A stretch of DNA of 64,000 nt. It comes from Devosia sp. A16 (GTDB lineage Bacteria > Pseudomonadota > Alphaproteobacteria > Rhizobiales > Devosiaceae). The stretch lies in contig NZ_CP012945.1 in NCBI RefSeq assembly GCF_001402915.1, forward strand, positions 1,064,001-1,128,000. The letters run 5' to 3'. The translations under genes were made by a program, and so were the position numbers. How positions within the stretch are numbered: the first letter of the stretch is position 1; the number at the start of each line of letters is the position of its first letter. Below, piece after piece: positions 35,831 through 44,280 of the stretch. The notes below the pieces were generated by a model, which was not told the DNA's origin, ran no database searches, and saw nothing but the letters and a program-made list of their open reading frames with translations.

Positions 35831-36150
35831 GCACCGGCGATACCGGGGTCACCTTCGAGGAAATGGCGGCCCCTGGCCGCGACGGCTACACCCCGCCCGG
35901 CGAGAAGACCGCCGCCGACCTCGAGGCCGTATTCGACGTTCCCGTCCGCATCTCGGTGGTGCTCGGCCGCGCCAAGGTGCCGGTCGCGAGCCTGCTCAAG
36001 ATGGATGTCGGCACCGTGGTGGAGCTCGACCGGCAGGTCGGCGAAGCCGTCGAGATCTACGTCAACGACCGGCTCGTGGCGCGTGGCGAAATCGTCCTCG
36101 TCGAGAACCGCCTCGGCGTCACCATGACCGAAATCATCAAGGCAGCGTGA
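35827..36150 (+). CDS. fliN: Flagellar motor switch protein FliN
   Basis: A 107-residue SpoA-domain protein that builds the lower C-ring. The hallmark is DLEAVFDVPVRISVVLGRAKVPVASLLKMDVGTVVELDRQVGEAVEIYVNDRLVARGEIVLVENRLGVTMTEII (about 31-105). The N-terminal 30 residues are polar and probably flexible. It is the last gene of the overlapping fliF-fliG-fliH-fliN set; a palindromic repeat separates it from flbD. Confidence 0.94.
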   Translation: MSTGDTGVTFEEMAAPGRDGYTPPGEKTAADLEAVFDVPVRISVVLGRAKVPVASLLKMDVGTVVELDRQVGEAVEIYVNDRLVARGEIVLVENRLGVTMTEIIKAA

Positions 36151-36180
36151 TGCTCGGACGCGACACACTGCGCCATCAGT

Positions 36181-36335
36181 CAGGCCTTCTCCCCTTGTGG
36201 GAGAAGGTGGGCGAAGCCCGGATGAGGGGTCCGCGGGCGAAGCCTGCGCGCTCGGAGCGAAGTGACGGACGGCCGGTGTCCGCTGAACCAACCCCTCATC
36301 CGCCCTTCGGGCACCTTCTCCCACAAGAGGAGAAG
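36181..36335. repeat. Intergenic palindromic repeat (family 1)
   Basis: The arms CAGGCCTTCTCCCCTTGTGG...GGATGAGGGGTC and AACCCCTCATCCGCCCTTCG...AGGAGAAGGC form a long inverted repeat of the element type common in this window. It sits inside the fliN-flbD gap and may lessen transcription into flbD. Confidence 0.75.
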
Positions 36336-36364
36336 GCATCAAACCGAGAGTTCGGAGACTACCC

Positions 36365-37735
36365 ATGCGGCTACTGATCGTCGGCGCCCTCGAAGGCCAG
36401 CTCACCACCGCCACCAAGCTCGCCATGGATGGCGGCGCCAAGGTGGCGCATGCCCCCTCGATCGAGATCGCGCTGGCTTCGCTGCGCGCCGGCCGGGGCG
36501 CCGATCTGCTGCTGGTCGACGTGATGATGGATATTGCCGGGCTGATCGCCGGGCTGGACGGCGAGCGCATCGTCATCCCGGTGGTCGCCTGCGGTACCGA
36601 GAGCAATGCTGCCGCGGCTGTAAACGCCATCCGCGCCGGGGCCAAGGAATATATCCCGTTGCCGCCCGACGCCGAGCTGATCGCCGCCGTCATCGCCGCG
36701 GTCGCTCGCGAATCCTCGGATTTCCTCTATCGCGATCCAGTGATGGCGCGGGTGGTAAAACTTGCCGAGCAGGTCGCCCCGTCCGAGGCCTCAGTGCTGA
36801 TCACCGGCGAAAGCGGCACCGGCAAGGAGGTGATGGCAAAATACCTCCACTCCCGCTCCAAGCGCGCTTCCCGCGCCTTCATCTCGATCAACTGCGCCGC
36901 CATCCCCGAGGCGCTGCTCGAGAGCGAACTGTTCGGCCACGAGAAGGGCGCCTTTACCGGCGCCATCGCCCGCCGCATCGGCAAGTTCGAGGAAGCCTCG
37001 GGCGGCACGCTGCTGCTCGACGAAATCTCGGAGATGGATGTCCGCCTGCAGGCCAAGCTGCTCCGCGCCATCCAGGAGCGGCTGATCGACCGTGTCGGCG
37101 GCACCAAGCCGGTGCCGGTCGATATCCGCATCATCGCCACCTCCAACCGCAACCTCAGCGAGGCGGTGAAGGAAGGCAGCTTCCGCGAGGACCTGCTGTT
37201 CCGTCTCAACGTGGTGAACCTGAAGCTGCCGCCGCTGCGCGAGCGTCCCGGCGATACGGCGGCGCTGGCCGACCATTTCGTCGAGAAATATGCCAAGGCG
37301 AACGGTCTCGGTCGTCGCGTCCTCTCGGCCGAGGCCCGCGAGGCCCTGCTCCGTGCCCCCTGGCCGGGCAATGTGCGCGAGCTCGAAAATACCCTGCACC
37401 GCGCAGTGCTGCTGTCGGGCGGCGAGATCATCGGCCCCGACGCGATCTCGATGCCCGACGGCACCGGCCTCAGCGAGGTGGTCGCCATGGCGTCGGTGGC
37501 GACGCAAGCCGCGCAGACCGCCGAAACCATCTCGCGCGCCATGGTCGGCCGCACCGTCGCCGACGTCGAACGCGACCTGATCCTCGATACTCTCGACCAC
37601 GTGTTGGGGAACCGCACCCACGCCGCCAACATCCTCGGCATCTCGATCCGCACGCTCCGCAACAAGCTCAACCAGTATGCCGATGAAGGCGTGGCGGTGC
37701 CCGGTCCGGGCGAACAGCGGAACTCGGCAGCGTGA
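36365..37735 (+). CDS. flbD: Sigma-54-dependent flagellar regulator FlbD
   Basis: A 456-residue bacterial enhancer-binding protein. The N-terminal receiver-like domain (1-115) is degenerate: the acidic pair is absent (LLIVGALEG), a phosphoacceptor-like D52 is kept, and the switch lysine is missing (IPLPPD). The AAA+ domain has Walker A GESGTGKE (148-155), GAFTGA (195-200), which contacts sigma-54, and Walker B GGTLLLDE (213-220). A C-terminal Fis helix-turn-helix (NRTHAANILGISIRTLRNKLNQYADEG) binds enhancers. FlbD switches on late flagellar genes after the basal body is built. The sigma-54 promoter before fliK is a likely target. Confidence 0.93.
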   Translation: MRLLIVGALEGQLTTATKLAMDGGAKVAHAPSIEIALASLRAGRGADLLLVDVMMDIAGLIAGLDGERIVIPVVACGTESNAAAAVNAIRAGAKEYIPLPPDAELIAAVIAAVARESSDFLYRDPVMARVVKLAEQVAPSEASVLITGESGTGKEVMAKYLHSRSKRASRAFISINCAAIPEALLESELFGHEKGAFTGAIARRIGKFEEASGGTLLLDEISEMDVRLQAKLLRAIQERLIDRVGGTKPVPVDIRIIATSNRNLSEAVKEGSFREDLLFRLNVVNLKLPPLRERPGDTAALADHFVEKYAKANGLGRRVLSAEAREALLRAPWPGNVRELENTLHRAVLLSGGEIIGPDAISMPDGTGLSEVVAMASVATQAAQTAETISRAMVGRTVADVERDLILDTLDHVLGNRTHAANILGISIRTLRNKLNQYADEGVAVPGPGEQRNSAA

Positions 37736-37755
37736 TGGGGCAACTGCCGGCAGAC

Positions 37756-37871
37756 GACCCCCTCCCATCCTCCCCCATAAAGGGGGAGGTGCCGCATCCA
37801 GTATTCGGCACGATCGTGCCACGAGCTCGACTCTTCACCTCCCCCCTTGTGGAGGAGGCCGGGAGGGGGCC
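37756..37871. repeat. Intergenic palindromic repeat (family 1, ATAAAG subtype)
   Basis: GACCCCCTCCCATCCTCCCC and ATAAAGGGGGAGGTG face CACCTCCCCCCTTGTGGAGG and CCGGGAGGGGGCC. The middle contains GCACGATCGTGCCACGAGCT. The copy at 59067-59182 has the same middle in the opposite orientation. It separates flbD from flhA. Confidence 0.8.
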
Positions 37872-37906
37872 GTCTCTATCTGTCGTCCTCATGTCGGAGC
37901 CCACGC

Positions 37907-40042
37907 GTGGCTGATCTCTCCGCCCCCGGCCCATCCGGCCTGAAGCTGCCGACCTTCTCGGTCCGGGGGCTGCTGAAGTCGCTCGGCTCGTCCGAGATCG
38001 GGCTGGCGCTCGGCATCATGGGGATCATCGTCGTCCTCATCGTGCCGCTGCCGCCGCTGCTGCTCGACCTGCTGCTGGCGATCTCGATCGTCTTTTCGGT
38101 GCTGATCCTGATGACGGCGCTGTTCATCCAGACGCCGCTCGAGTTCTCGTCGTTCCCGACGGTGCTGCTGATCGCCGCCATGCTGCGCCTGGCGCTGAAC
38201 CTTGCCACCACGCGCCTGATCCTCGCCGAGGGCCATAACGGCACCGATGCCGCCGGTCACGTCATCGAGGCGTTCGGCGAGTTCATCACCAGGGGCAATT
38301 TCGTCATCGGCGTGGTGGTGTTCGCCATCCTGATCATCGTCAACTTCATCGTCATCACCAAGGGCTCGGGCCGCATCGCCGAAGTCGCGGCGCGCTTCAA
38401 CCTCGACGCCATGCCCGGCAAGCAGATGGCGATCGACGCCGACCTTTCCGCCGGCCTGATCGATGAGGCCACCGCCCGCAGGCGCCGCGAGACCCTCGAA
38501 GCCGAGAGCGCCTTCTTCGGCAACATGGACGGCGCTTCGAAATTCGTGCGCGGCGACGCCATTGCCGGCCTGCTCATCACCTTCATCAACATCATTGCCG
38601 GGCTGGTCATCGGCATGTTGCAGGAGGGTTTGAGCTTCGCCGAGGCCGGGCACAACTACACTCTGCTGACCATCGGCGACGGCCTCGTCAGCCAGATTCC
38701 GGCGCTGATCGTCTCCACCGCCGCGGGCCTCTTGGTCTCCAAGGCCGGCGTCACCGGTTCGGCCGACAAGGCGCTGGTCGCCCAGTTCACCGGCTATCCC
38801 AAGGCGCTGGGCATGTCGGCGGCCGTCATCGGCGCGCTGGCGCTGCTCCCCGGCATGCCGATCATCCCGTTTCTGGCGCTGGCCGGCGGTGTCGGCTGGC
38901 TCGCCTTCAAGTCGGGCAAGAAGAAAGCGGCCTCGGCCGAACGCGCCATCGTCGAAGCGGCTCTGGAACAGGGCCCGACCGGTGGCAGCCCGCTGTCGCA
39001 GGAAGCCCCGATTACCGACAGCCTCAAGATCGACGAGCTCAAGCTCGAGCTCGGCTATGGCCTCCTGTCGCTGGTCAAGGAAGACGATACGGGCACCGAT
39101 CGGCTGACCGAACAGATCAAGGCGCTGCGCCGGCAGCTCGCCACCGAGCTCGGCTTCATCATGCCGCCGGTCCGCATCCTCGACAACATGCAGCTCGAGC
39201 CCAACGACTACAAGGTCAAGATCAAGGAGGTCGATGCCGGCCGCGGCCAGATCTTCGCGCACCAGCTGATGGTGATGGATCCGATGGGCAAGGAGATCAA
39301 CCTGCCCGGAATCCACACCACCGAGCCGACCTTCGGGCTGCCCGCCACCTGGATCGAGCCGGCCCTGCGCGACGAAGCGGAGCTGCGGGGTTATTCGATC
39401 ATTGATCCCTCGACGGTGATCTCCACCCACCTCACCGAGGTGCTGAAGGCCAACGTCTCGGACCTCTTGAGCTACGCCAATGTGCAGTCGCTGCTGGCCG
39501 GGCTGTCGAAGGAGCAACAGAAGCTGGTCGAGGACATCATCCCCAGCCAGATTTCGGTCTCCGGCGTGCAGCGCGTGCTGCAGACCCTGCTCATCGAGCG
39601 CATCTCGATCCGCGACCTGCCGACCATCCTCGAAGGCATCGCCGAGATCGCCGGCCCGGGCCGCACTGCCCAGACCATTGCCGAGCACGTGCGCTCGCGT
39701 CTGGCGCGTCAGCTCTGCGCCGCCAATCTCGGCCCCGACGGCAACCTGCCGCTGCTGACGCTCTCGCCGCAATGGGAACGCGATTTCGCCGAGGCGCTGG
39801 TCGGCGAAGGCAATGATCGCCACCTCGCCATGGCCCCCTCGCGCCTGCAGCAGTTCATCGTCGGTATCCAGCAAGGCTTCGAGAACGCCGCGCAGATGGG
39901 CGAAATCCCGGTGCTCATCACCAGCCCCGGCATCCGTCCGCATGTCCGCGCGATCATCGAGCGCTTCCGCCCGCAGACCGTGGTGATGAGCCAGAACGAA
40001 GTGCACCCGCGGGTGCGGCTGAAGACGATCGGGAGCGTCTGA
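37907..40042 (+). CDS. flhA: Flagellar type III export protein FlhA
   Basis: A 711-residue export-gate protein. The N-terminal half has about eight membrane helices, with the conserved FHIPEP region between them (SFPTVLLIAAMLRLALNLATTRLIL, then GNFVIGVVVFAILIIVNFIVITKGSGRIAEVAARFNLDAMPGKQMAIDADL). The C-terminal cytoplasmic half forms the nonameric ring that receives chaperone-substrate complexes. The start is GTG 37907 behind GGAG; an upstream ATG at 37847 would translate the repeat element. It lies after flbD, separated by that repeat. Confidence 0.95.
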   Translation: MADLSAPGPSGLKLPTFSVRGLLKSLGSSEIGLALGIMGIIVVLIVPLPPLLLDLLLAISIVFSVLILMTALFIQTPLEFSSFPTVLLIAAMLRLALNLATTRLILAEGHNGTDAAGHVIEAFGEFITRGNFVIGVVVFAILIIVNFIVITKGSGRIAEVAARFNLDAMPGKQMAIDADLSAGLIDEATARRRRETLEAESAFFGNMDGASKFVRGDAIAGLLITFINIIAGLVIGMLQEGLSFAEAGHNYTLLTIGDGLVSQIPALIVSTAAGLLVSKAGVTGSADKALVAQFTGYPKALGMSAAVIGALALLPGMPIIPFLALAGGVGWLAFKSGKKKAASAERAIVEAALEQGPTGGSPLSQEAPITDSLKIDELKLELGYGLLSLVKEDDTGTDRLTEQIKALRRQLATELGFIMPPVRILDNMQLEPNDYKVKIKEVDAGRGQIFAHQLMVMDPMGKEINLPGIHTTEPTFGLPATWIEPALRDEAELRGYSIIDPSTVISTHLTEVLKANVSDLLSYANVQSLLAGLSKEQQKLVEDIIPSQISVSGVQRVLQTLLIERISIRDLPTILEGIAEIAGPGRTAQTIAEHVRSRLARQLCAANLGPDGNLPLLTLSPQWERDFAEALVGEGNDRHLAMAPSRLQQFIVGIQQGFENAAQMGEIPVLITSPGIRPHVRAIIERFRPQTVVMSQNEVHPRVRLKTIGSV

Positions 40043-40121
40043 GCCAGGCGAGGCGAGCCCGCGGAATGGAACCGCCACGCGGCCGGAGCATTGTGCTCCC
40101 CGCCTCACCCCTTGGGCCCTG

Positions 40122-41258
40122 ATGAAGCTCTTTCGCTGCGACCATTGCGGTCACCTGCTCTACTTCGAGAACACCCGCTGCGAGCGCTGCGGGCGGGCGC
40201 TTGGTTATGGCCCGCTCACCAACAACCTGTTCTCGCTCGATGGCGGACCGGACGTCTGGACGGCCCCGGCCGCGTCCAGCCGGGAGTTCGTCTACTGCGC
40301 CAATGCGACTCACGGCGCCTGCAACTGGCTGCTGCCGCACGCCCCGGGCGCCGATCCCTATTGTCTCGCCTGCCGCCACAACGGCCTGGTCCCGGACATC
40401 GAGAACCCGGTCGATCTCGGCCGTTGGCAGGCGATCGAGCGGGCCAAGAAGCGCCTGATCTACTCGCTGCTGCGCCTGCACCTGCCACTCGCCACCCGCA
40501 ACCAGGACGCGGTGCACGGCCTGAGCTTTCAGTTCCTCAACGAGGAAATCGCCCCGGCGCCGGTACTGACGGGGCACGACAGCGGCATCATCACCCTGGC
40601 GCTGAAGGAGGCCGACGACGCGGCGCGCGAGTATCGCCGCACCCAGTTCAACGAGCCCTACCGTACCTTGCTTGGCCATTTCCGCCACGAGATCGGCCAC
40701 TACTACTGGGACCTGCTGGTGGCCGGGCGTCCGGCCCTCGAGCCGTTTCGCGCCCTGTTCGGCGACGAGAGCGCCGACTATGAGACTGCGCTGCAGGCCC
40801 ATTATGCCAATGGCGCCCCTGCCGGCTGGCAGCAGCACTACATCTCGGCCTATGCCACCTCCCACCCCTGGGAAGATTTCGCCGAGACCTTCGCCCACTA
40901 CCTCCACCTTGTCGACACCACCGAGATGGCGGCCGCGTTCGGCGTCAATCTCCGGCCGGCCGTCGACAAGGCAGGAGAGCTCACCGCCCGGCTCGACTAT
41001 GACCCTTATGCCAGCGCCGACATCGACGAGCTGATCGAAAACTGGATTCCACTCGCCTCGCTGATGAACAACCTCAACCGCGCCATCGGCCAGCACGATG
41101 CCTACCCGTTCGTCCTCACCCTGGAAGTGATTGCCAAGCTCGGCTTCGTCGCGCGGCTGGTGCACGAGGCCGGCGCCGTGCAATGGACCGTCCCCGGCCC
41201 GACAGGACCGGTGCCGATCAACGCGCCCGCTGGCCCGACCGAGCTGCCGCGCCCCTGA
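40122..41258 (+). CDS. Zinc-ribbon metallopeptidase-like protein (DUF2248/PF15887 type)
   Basis: A 378-residue protein. The N-terminal zinc-ribbon-like part has four CxxC-type cysteine pairs or singles (C6/C9, C20/C23, C59/C67, C81/C84). The C-terminal part contains the metallopeptidase motif HEIGH (189-193, in GHFRHEIGHYYWDLL), with a downstream DFAETFAHYLH that can supply the third ligand. It has no signal peptide, so it is presumably cytoplasmic. It stands 79 bases after flhA in the same direction and could be expressed with it, but no flagellar role is known for the family. Confidence 0.82.
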   Translation: MKLFRCDHCGHLLYFENTRCERCGRALGYGPLTNNLFSLDGGPDVWTAPAASSREFVYCANATHGACNWLLPHAPGADPYCLACRHNGLVPDIENPVDLGRWQAIERAKKRLIYSLLRLHLPLATRNQDAVHGLSFQFLNEEIAPAPVLTGHDSGIITLALKEADDAAREYRRTQFNEPYRTLLGHFRHEIGHYYWDLLVAGRPALEPFRALFGDESADYETALQAHYANGAPAGWQQHYISAYATSHPWEDFAETFAHYLHLVDTTEMAAAFGVNLRPAVDKAGELTARLDYDPYASADIDELIENWIPLASLMNNLNRAIGQHDAYPFVLTLEVIAKLGFVARLVHEAGAVQWTVPGPTGPVPINAPAGPTELPRP

Positions 41259-41296
41259 GGCTGGAGCCGCCAGCGCGGATGTGATCTCTATCCGGC

Positions 41297-41731
41297 ATGC
41301 ACGATATCACCCTCCTCAGCGTCCCGGTGTTTTCCACTCTTGCCAACGCCGGCTTCGCGTTGCGTCGCGAGGTCTTCGTCATCGAGCAGCGCATTCCCGA
41401 AGCCGAGGAGTTCGATGCCGACGACCTCACCGCGACGCATGTTGTGGCGATTGCCGCCGGCAACGTGGTGGGCACGCTGCGCATCATCTGGACGCCGGAG
41501 CATATAAAGATCGGCCGCGTCGTGGTTTCGCAGCTTTGGCGCGGCCAGGGCATCTCCTCCCGCCTGCTCCATTTCGCCATGGATCTGGCGCGTCGGCGCG
41601 GCGAAACCCGCTTCTATCTCACCGCCCAGCACGACAAGCTCGCCGTCTACGAAAAGCTCGGATTCGTCGCCTTCGGCGAGCCGTTCGACGATGGCTCAGG
41701 CATCCTTCACCTCAAGATGAAGACTTACTGA
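41297..41731 (+). CDS. GNAT-family N-acetyltransferase (ElaA-like)
   Basis: A 144-residue acyl-CoA N-acyltransferase. The N-terminal FALRREVFVIEQRIPEAEEFDADD is typical of the ElaA/YjcF subgroup. The acetyl-CoA site is IGRVVVSQLWRGQGISSRLLHFAM (about 75-98), with the Q/RxxGxG/A motif RGQGIS. The tail YEKLGFVAFGEPFDDGSGILHLKMK completes the fold. The substrate is unknown. It follows the zinc peptidase gene by 38 bases and may share its transcript. Confidence 0.88.
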   Translation: MHDITLLSVPVFSTLANAGFALRREVFVIEQRIPEAEEFDADDLTATHVVAIAAGNVVGTLRIIWTPEHIKIGRVVVSQLWRGQGISSRLLHFAMDLARRRGETRFYLTAQHDKLAVYEKLGFVAFGEPFDDGSGILHLKMKTY

Positions 41732-41743
41732 GGCCTTGCCGGA

Positions 41744-41760
41744 TTAATTCAATCTTTACC
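41744..41760 (+). promoter_or_regulatory. CtrA-like box with no obvious downstream gene
   Basis: TTAATTCAATCTTTACC has the same TTAA-N7-TTTACC form as the box before fliF, followed at 41763 by TTAACC. On the plus strand only a terminator-like hairpin and a structured non-coding stretch follow, so if it is active it would drive a short RNA. Confidence 0.35.
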
Positions 41761-41855
41761 GGTTAACCCGGCAAACCGGGCGCCGCCGTCAAATCTCCGC
41801 TAGCTTGCTCGACATGGGGCGCTTCGCCGTCTCGAAAGAACGCTGGGAGGCGTGG

Positions 41856-41894
41856 AAGGCCGGACCCCGGAAAACGGGGCCGGCCTTTGATCTT
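41856..41894 (+). terminator. Strong GC-rich hairpin with short T-run
   Basis: AAGGCCGG-A-CCCCG pairs with CGGGG-CCGGCCTT around loop GAAAA (41856-41887), followed by TGATCTT. It could end transcription from the left (GNAT gene or a short RNA) or, less well, from the DsbA-like gene on the minus strand. Confidence 0.6.
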
Positions 41895-42054
41895 GGTAAT
41901 GTCAGGGCGCCCGCACATATCCCGCGGGGGGCACCCCCGCGACAGCTTCTATGCGCAGGTTTCCCCCCAAGACCTCCTCCTTCACCGGAGTCATCAGGTG
42001 GGAGTTGAGGGATCGAGCCCAACAATCTCGCCGGCGCAGCGCGACGCGGAAAAA
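41895..42054. other. Structured non-coding stretch; possible small RNA or 30-codon peptide
   Basis: The 323-base gap 41732-42054 has no ordinary gene. On the minus strand GGTCTTGG (about 41970-41977) can pair with CCAAGATC (41889-41896), enclosing CCTGCGCATA paired with TATGTGCGGG and a perfect CGCGGGGG/CCCCCGCG hairpin at the tip, so a rod of about 90 bases is predicted. Next to the stem lies CCTCCTCC on the plus strand, an anti-Shine-Dalgarno-like motif. The minus strand also has a 30-codon open frame (MTPVKEEVLGG...) across the same bases. I cannot tell which, if any, is used. Confidence 0.35.
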
Positions 42055-42603
42055 CTAATCCAGCCGTTTCACCCAAGCCGAGACTTCGTCGCCGCTGCTC
42101 ATATCCGCCTGCACGATCCCGTCGATCATGAAGCTGGGCGAGACGTGAATGCCGTTCTGCCTGGCATAGCGGGCGTCCCAGCGGGTTGATCTGTCGAGCT
42201 GCGGCTCGTCGAACGCCGCCATCAGTTCGAGCCCGGTATAGCCCTCGATCCGCCGGATCAGGTCGTTCGGGGTGGCGTCGCGGTTCGGCCCGGTGGCATG
42301 CCGCTCGAACTCGAATTCCTCGCGATGATCGTACACCGCCTGCATGACCCGTTTCGCCGCCGACTTGCCTTCGGGCAGGCTCGCCGCGGCGTAGATCCCC
42401 CTGACGATCACCGGCGAGAACATGTGCCAGGGCTGCGAGTGCAGCCTGAGCTTCAGCGTCAGCTTGTCCTCTCCCACCGCCTGCAGCAACGCGTCGAGCT
42501 TGCCGAAAGCCTTGCCCGAGTAAGGGCAGGTCGGCTCGAGGAACAGCTCGAGCACCCTCGGTCCATGTCCCCATACCAGCGGATCGACCCGGAACTCAGC
42601 CAC
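42055..42603 (-). CDS. DsbA-family thioredoxin-like protein (cytoplasmic)
   Basis: A 182-residue protein with a thioredoxin-like N-terminal strand and active-site region ELFLEPTCPYSGKAFGKLD. The usual CxxC is CPYS here, so it lacks the second cysteine. A helical insert and the C-terminal HVSPSFMIDGIVQADMSSGDEVSAWVK, with the cis-Pro loop VSP-S, follow. There is no signal peptide. Single-cysteine DsbA-like proteins often act as isomerases or glutathione-dependent enzymes rather than disulfide oxidases. The gene is monocistronic, and its 3' side faces the structured non-coding stretch. Confidence 0.82.
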   Translation of the reverse strand: MAEFRVDPLVWGHGPRVLELFLEPTCPYSGKAFGKLDALLQAVGEDKLTLKLRLHSQPWHMFSPVIVRGIYAAASLPEGKSAAKRVMQAVYDHREEFEFERHATGPNRDATPNDLIRRIEGYTGLELMAAFDEPQLDRSTRWDARYARQNGIHVSPSFMIDGIVQADMSSGDEVSAWVKRLD

Positions 42604-42805
42604 GGCAATACCTTTCGTTCGAAACCCGAGCCCAGGTTACCCGGCCCGCCGCCCCGGCCTATCGGACATTGGTTGAAGTTTGCCCCCGCTCGGAACACTC
42701 ACGGGGTCATGACGTTGTGCATCCATCGGGCCGTGCGGCACGCCACAGCCAAGCGATGTGCCGCACGGCCTTGTTCATGAACGACACGAACGAGAGGACG
42801 ATACA

Positions 42806-43771
42806 ATGTTCCGCACCCTTCTGACCACCACGGCGCTTGCGACGCTGCTGACGGCGGGCGCCATGGCACAGGATGCCGCTGCGCCGGCAACCGAGGCGCC
42901 GGCCACTGAGACAGCCCCCGCGGCAACCACGGAGGCCGCCCCGGCGGCGCAGCTCGACAGCTCGATCCTCGCCTCCGGCTACACCGTCACCGACAAGGAC
43001 AACCTTGCCACTGAAATCATCGGCAAACAGGTCTACTCCTCCACTGACGCCAACGCCGAGCATATCGGTGACGTCAACAACCTGGTGGTCGGCGAAAATG
43101 GCGAGATCGCCGCAGTGATCATCGGGGTCGGCGGCTTCCTTGGGATCGGCGAAAAGAACGTCGCCGTGAACTATTCCGAGCTGCAGTGGGTCACCGCAGA
43201 GGACGGCAGCGAGCGCTTCGTGCTTCCCACCAGCAAGGAAGCGCTGGAGCAGGCCCCTGACTTCAAGACCACCGAGGACGCCGCGGCTCCTGCAGCCGAT
43301 GCCAATGCGCCGGCGGCAACGGCTCCTGCGGACAATGCTGCTCCGGCCGACCAGCCCGCTGACGCCATGGCGCCGGCCGATCAGAGCACCGCTCCCGCGG
43401 CAGCGCCGGCCACCGGTCCGATCGACCGCGCCACGCTGACCGACGCGCCGCTCACCGCCGAGGAACTGATCGGCACCAATGCCTACGGCCCCGGTGACGA
43501 GCATCTCGGCGCCATCGGCGACGTGATCCTTGCGGCCGACGGCAAGGCCGTGGAAGCGGTGATTATCGATTTCGGCGGCTTCCTCGGGATTGGCACCAAG
43601 CCGGTGGCTGTGGCGATCGAGAACCTTCGCTTCGCCACCAACCAGAACGGCGACAAGTTCCTGTTCGTCAACGTGACGCGCGACCAGCTCGACAAGGCCG
43701 TCGCCTACAACAAGGATACCTGGGAAGCCGAGCGCGACACCCAGCTGCTGAAGACCGACCCGCAGCAGTAA
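42806..43771 (+). CDS. Periplasmic protein with two PRC-barrel domains
   Basis: A 321-residue protein with a signal peptide (MFRTLLTTTALATLLTAGAMA, cleaved before QDAAAP). Two PRC-barrel domains are visible, around 70-140 (IIGKQVYSSTDANAEHIGDVNNLVVGENGEIAAVIIGVGGFLGIGEKNVAVNYSEL) and 225-295 (LIGTNAYGPGDEHLGAIGDVILAADGKAVEAVIIDFGGFLGIGTKPVAVAIENL). Ala/Pro/Asp-rich linkers precede and separate them. The two domains are clearly duplicates. Such proteins are common and abundant in Hyphomicrobiales; the molecular role is not established. The start is ATG 42806 rather than 42758 because the signal peptide then begins correctly. A strong terminator follows. Confidence 0.88.
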   Translation: MFRTLLTTTALATLLTAGAMAQDAAAPATEAPATETAPAATTEAAPAAQLDSSILASGYTVTDKDNLATEIIGKQVYSSTDANAEHIGDVNNLVVGENGEIAAVIIGVGGFLGIGEKNVAVNYSELQWVTAEDGSERFVLPTSKEALEQAPDFKTTEDAAAPAADANAPAATAPADNAAPADQPADAMAPADQSTAPAAAPATGPIDRATLTDAPLTAEELIGTNAYGPGDEHLGAIGDVILAADGKAVEAVIIDFGGFLGIGTKPVAVAIENLRFATNQNGDKFLFVNVTRDQLDKAVAYNKDTWEAERDTQLLKTDPQQ

Positions 43772-43790
43772 TCGCTCAACCCAAGCACGA

Positions 43791-43817
43791 AAGGCCCGCT
43801 CCGGCGGGCCTTTTTTT
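43791..43817 (+). terminator. Strong intrinsic terminator after the PRC-barrel gene
   Basis: AAGGCCCGC-TCC-GGCGGGCCTT followed by seven T. It lies 20 bases after the stop codon and also faces the end of fliJ on the other strand. Confidence 0.9.
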
Positions 43818-43838
43818 CATCTGTCGATGCGATGCGGC

Positions 43839-44252
43839 TCAGCGACGGATGTGCCGCAGCCTGCCGATCTCGTCGTATTCCGCCTGCTCGGACTTGGCTT
43901 CGGCGGCGGCCTCGCGGCCATGCTCGCGCTGGTCCAGGAGCTCGACCTTCTTGAGGTCTTCCACCGCTTCGGCCAGCGCATCCTGCGCCGCCTCGAGATT
44001 GCCCTTCATGTCGTTGGCCGAGGCCAGCAGGTTGTCCCTGCGGGCTATCGCCGCCTTGGCGAAGGTCGAATAGGCGAAATGCGCGATGTCCGAGATGCCG
44101 GTCTTCTGCTGCTCGATTTCGATCTGCTGGTCGAGTTCGGCGGCCATCCGCTCGAAATCGGCGATCATCATCTCGATCTGCGTGACCTGGCGGCGCTTCT
44201 CGTCGACCTGAAACTTCTTAAGCCGGATCAGGCTCTCGCTGCGCGACTTCAT
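43839..44252 (-). CDS. fliJ: Flagellar export chaperone FliJ
   Basis: A 137-residue, almost wholly helical protein predicted to form an antiparallel coiled coil: SLIRLKKFQVDEKRRQVTQIEMMIADFERMAAELDQQIEIEQQ and later LLASANDMKGNLEAAQDALAEAVEDLKKVELLDQREHGREAAAEAK. This is the FliJ/YscO pattern, in which the coil inserts into the FliI hexamer. The gene lies 28 bases after fliI on the same strand, its usual place. Confidence 0.9.
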   Translation of the reverse strand: MKSRSESLIRLKKFQVDEKRRQVTQIEMMIADFERMAAELDQQIEIEQQKTGISDIAHFAYSTFAKAAIARRDNLLASANDMKGNLEAAQDALAEAVEDLKKVELLDQREHGREAAAEAKSEQAEYDEIGRLRHIRR

Positions 44253-44280
44253 GACTTGTACTCCTTACACCTCAAGTCAT

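Noticed and set aside
37889-40108. A 739-codon minus-strand open frame opposite flhA
   Set aside because: FlhA on the plus strand is unmistakable; the antisense product is His/Asp/Arg-rich and typical of a high-GC shadow.
41895-42054. Known RNA (tmRNA, RNase P RNA, SRP RNA) in the structured gap
   Set aside because: I looked for the tmRNA tag reading frame, the SRP GGAAGCAGCC-type motif and the RNase P conserved segments on both strands and found none.
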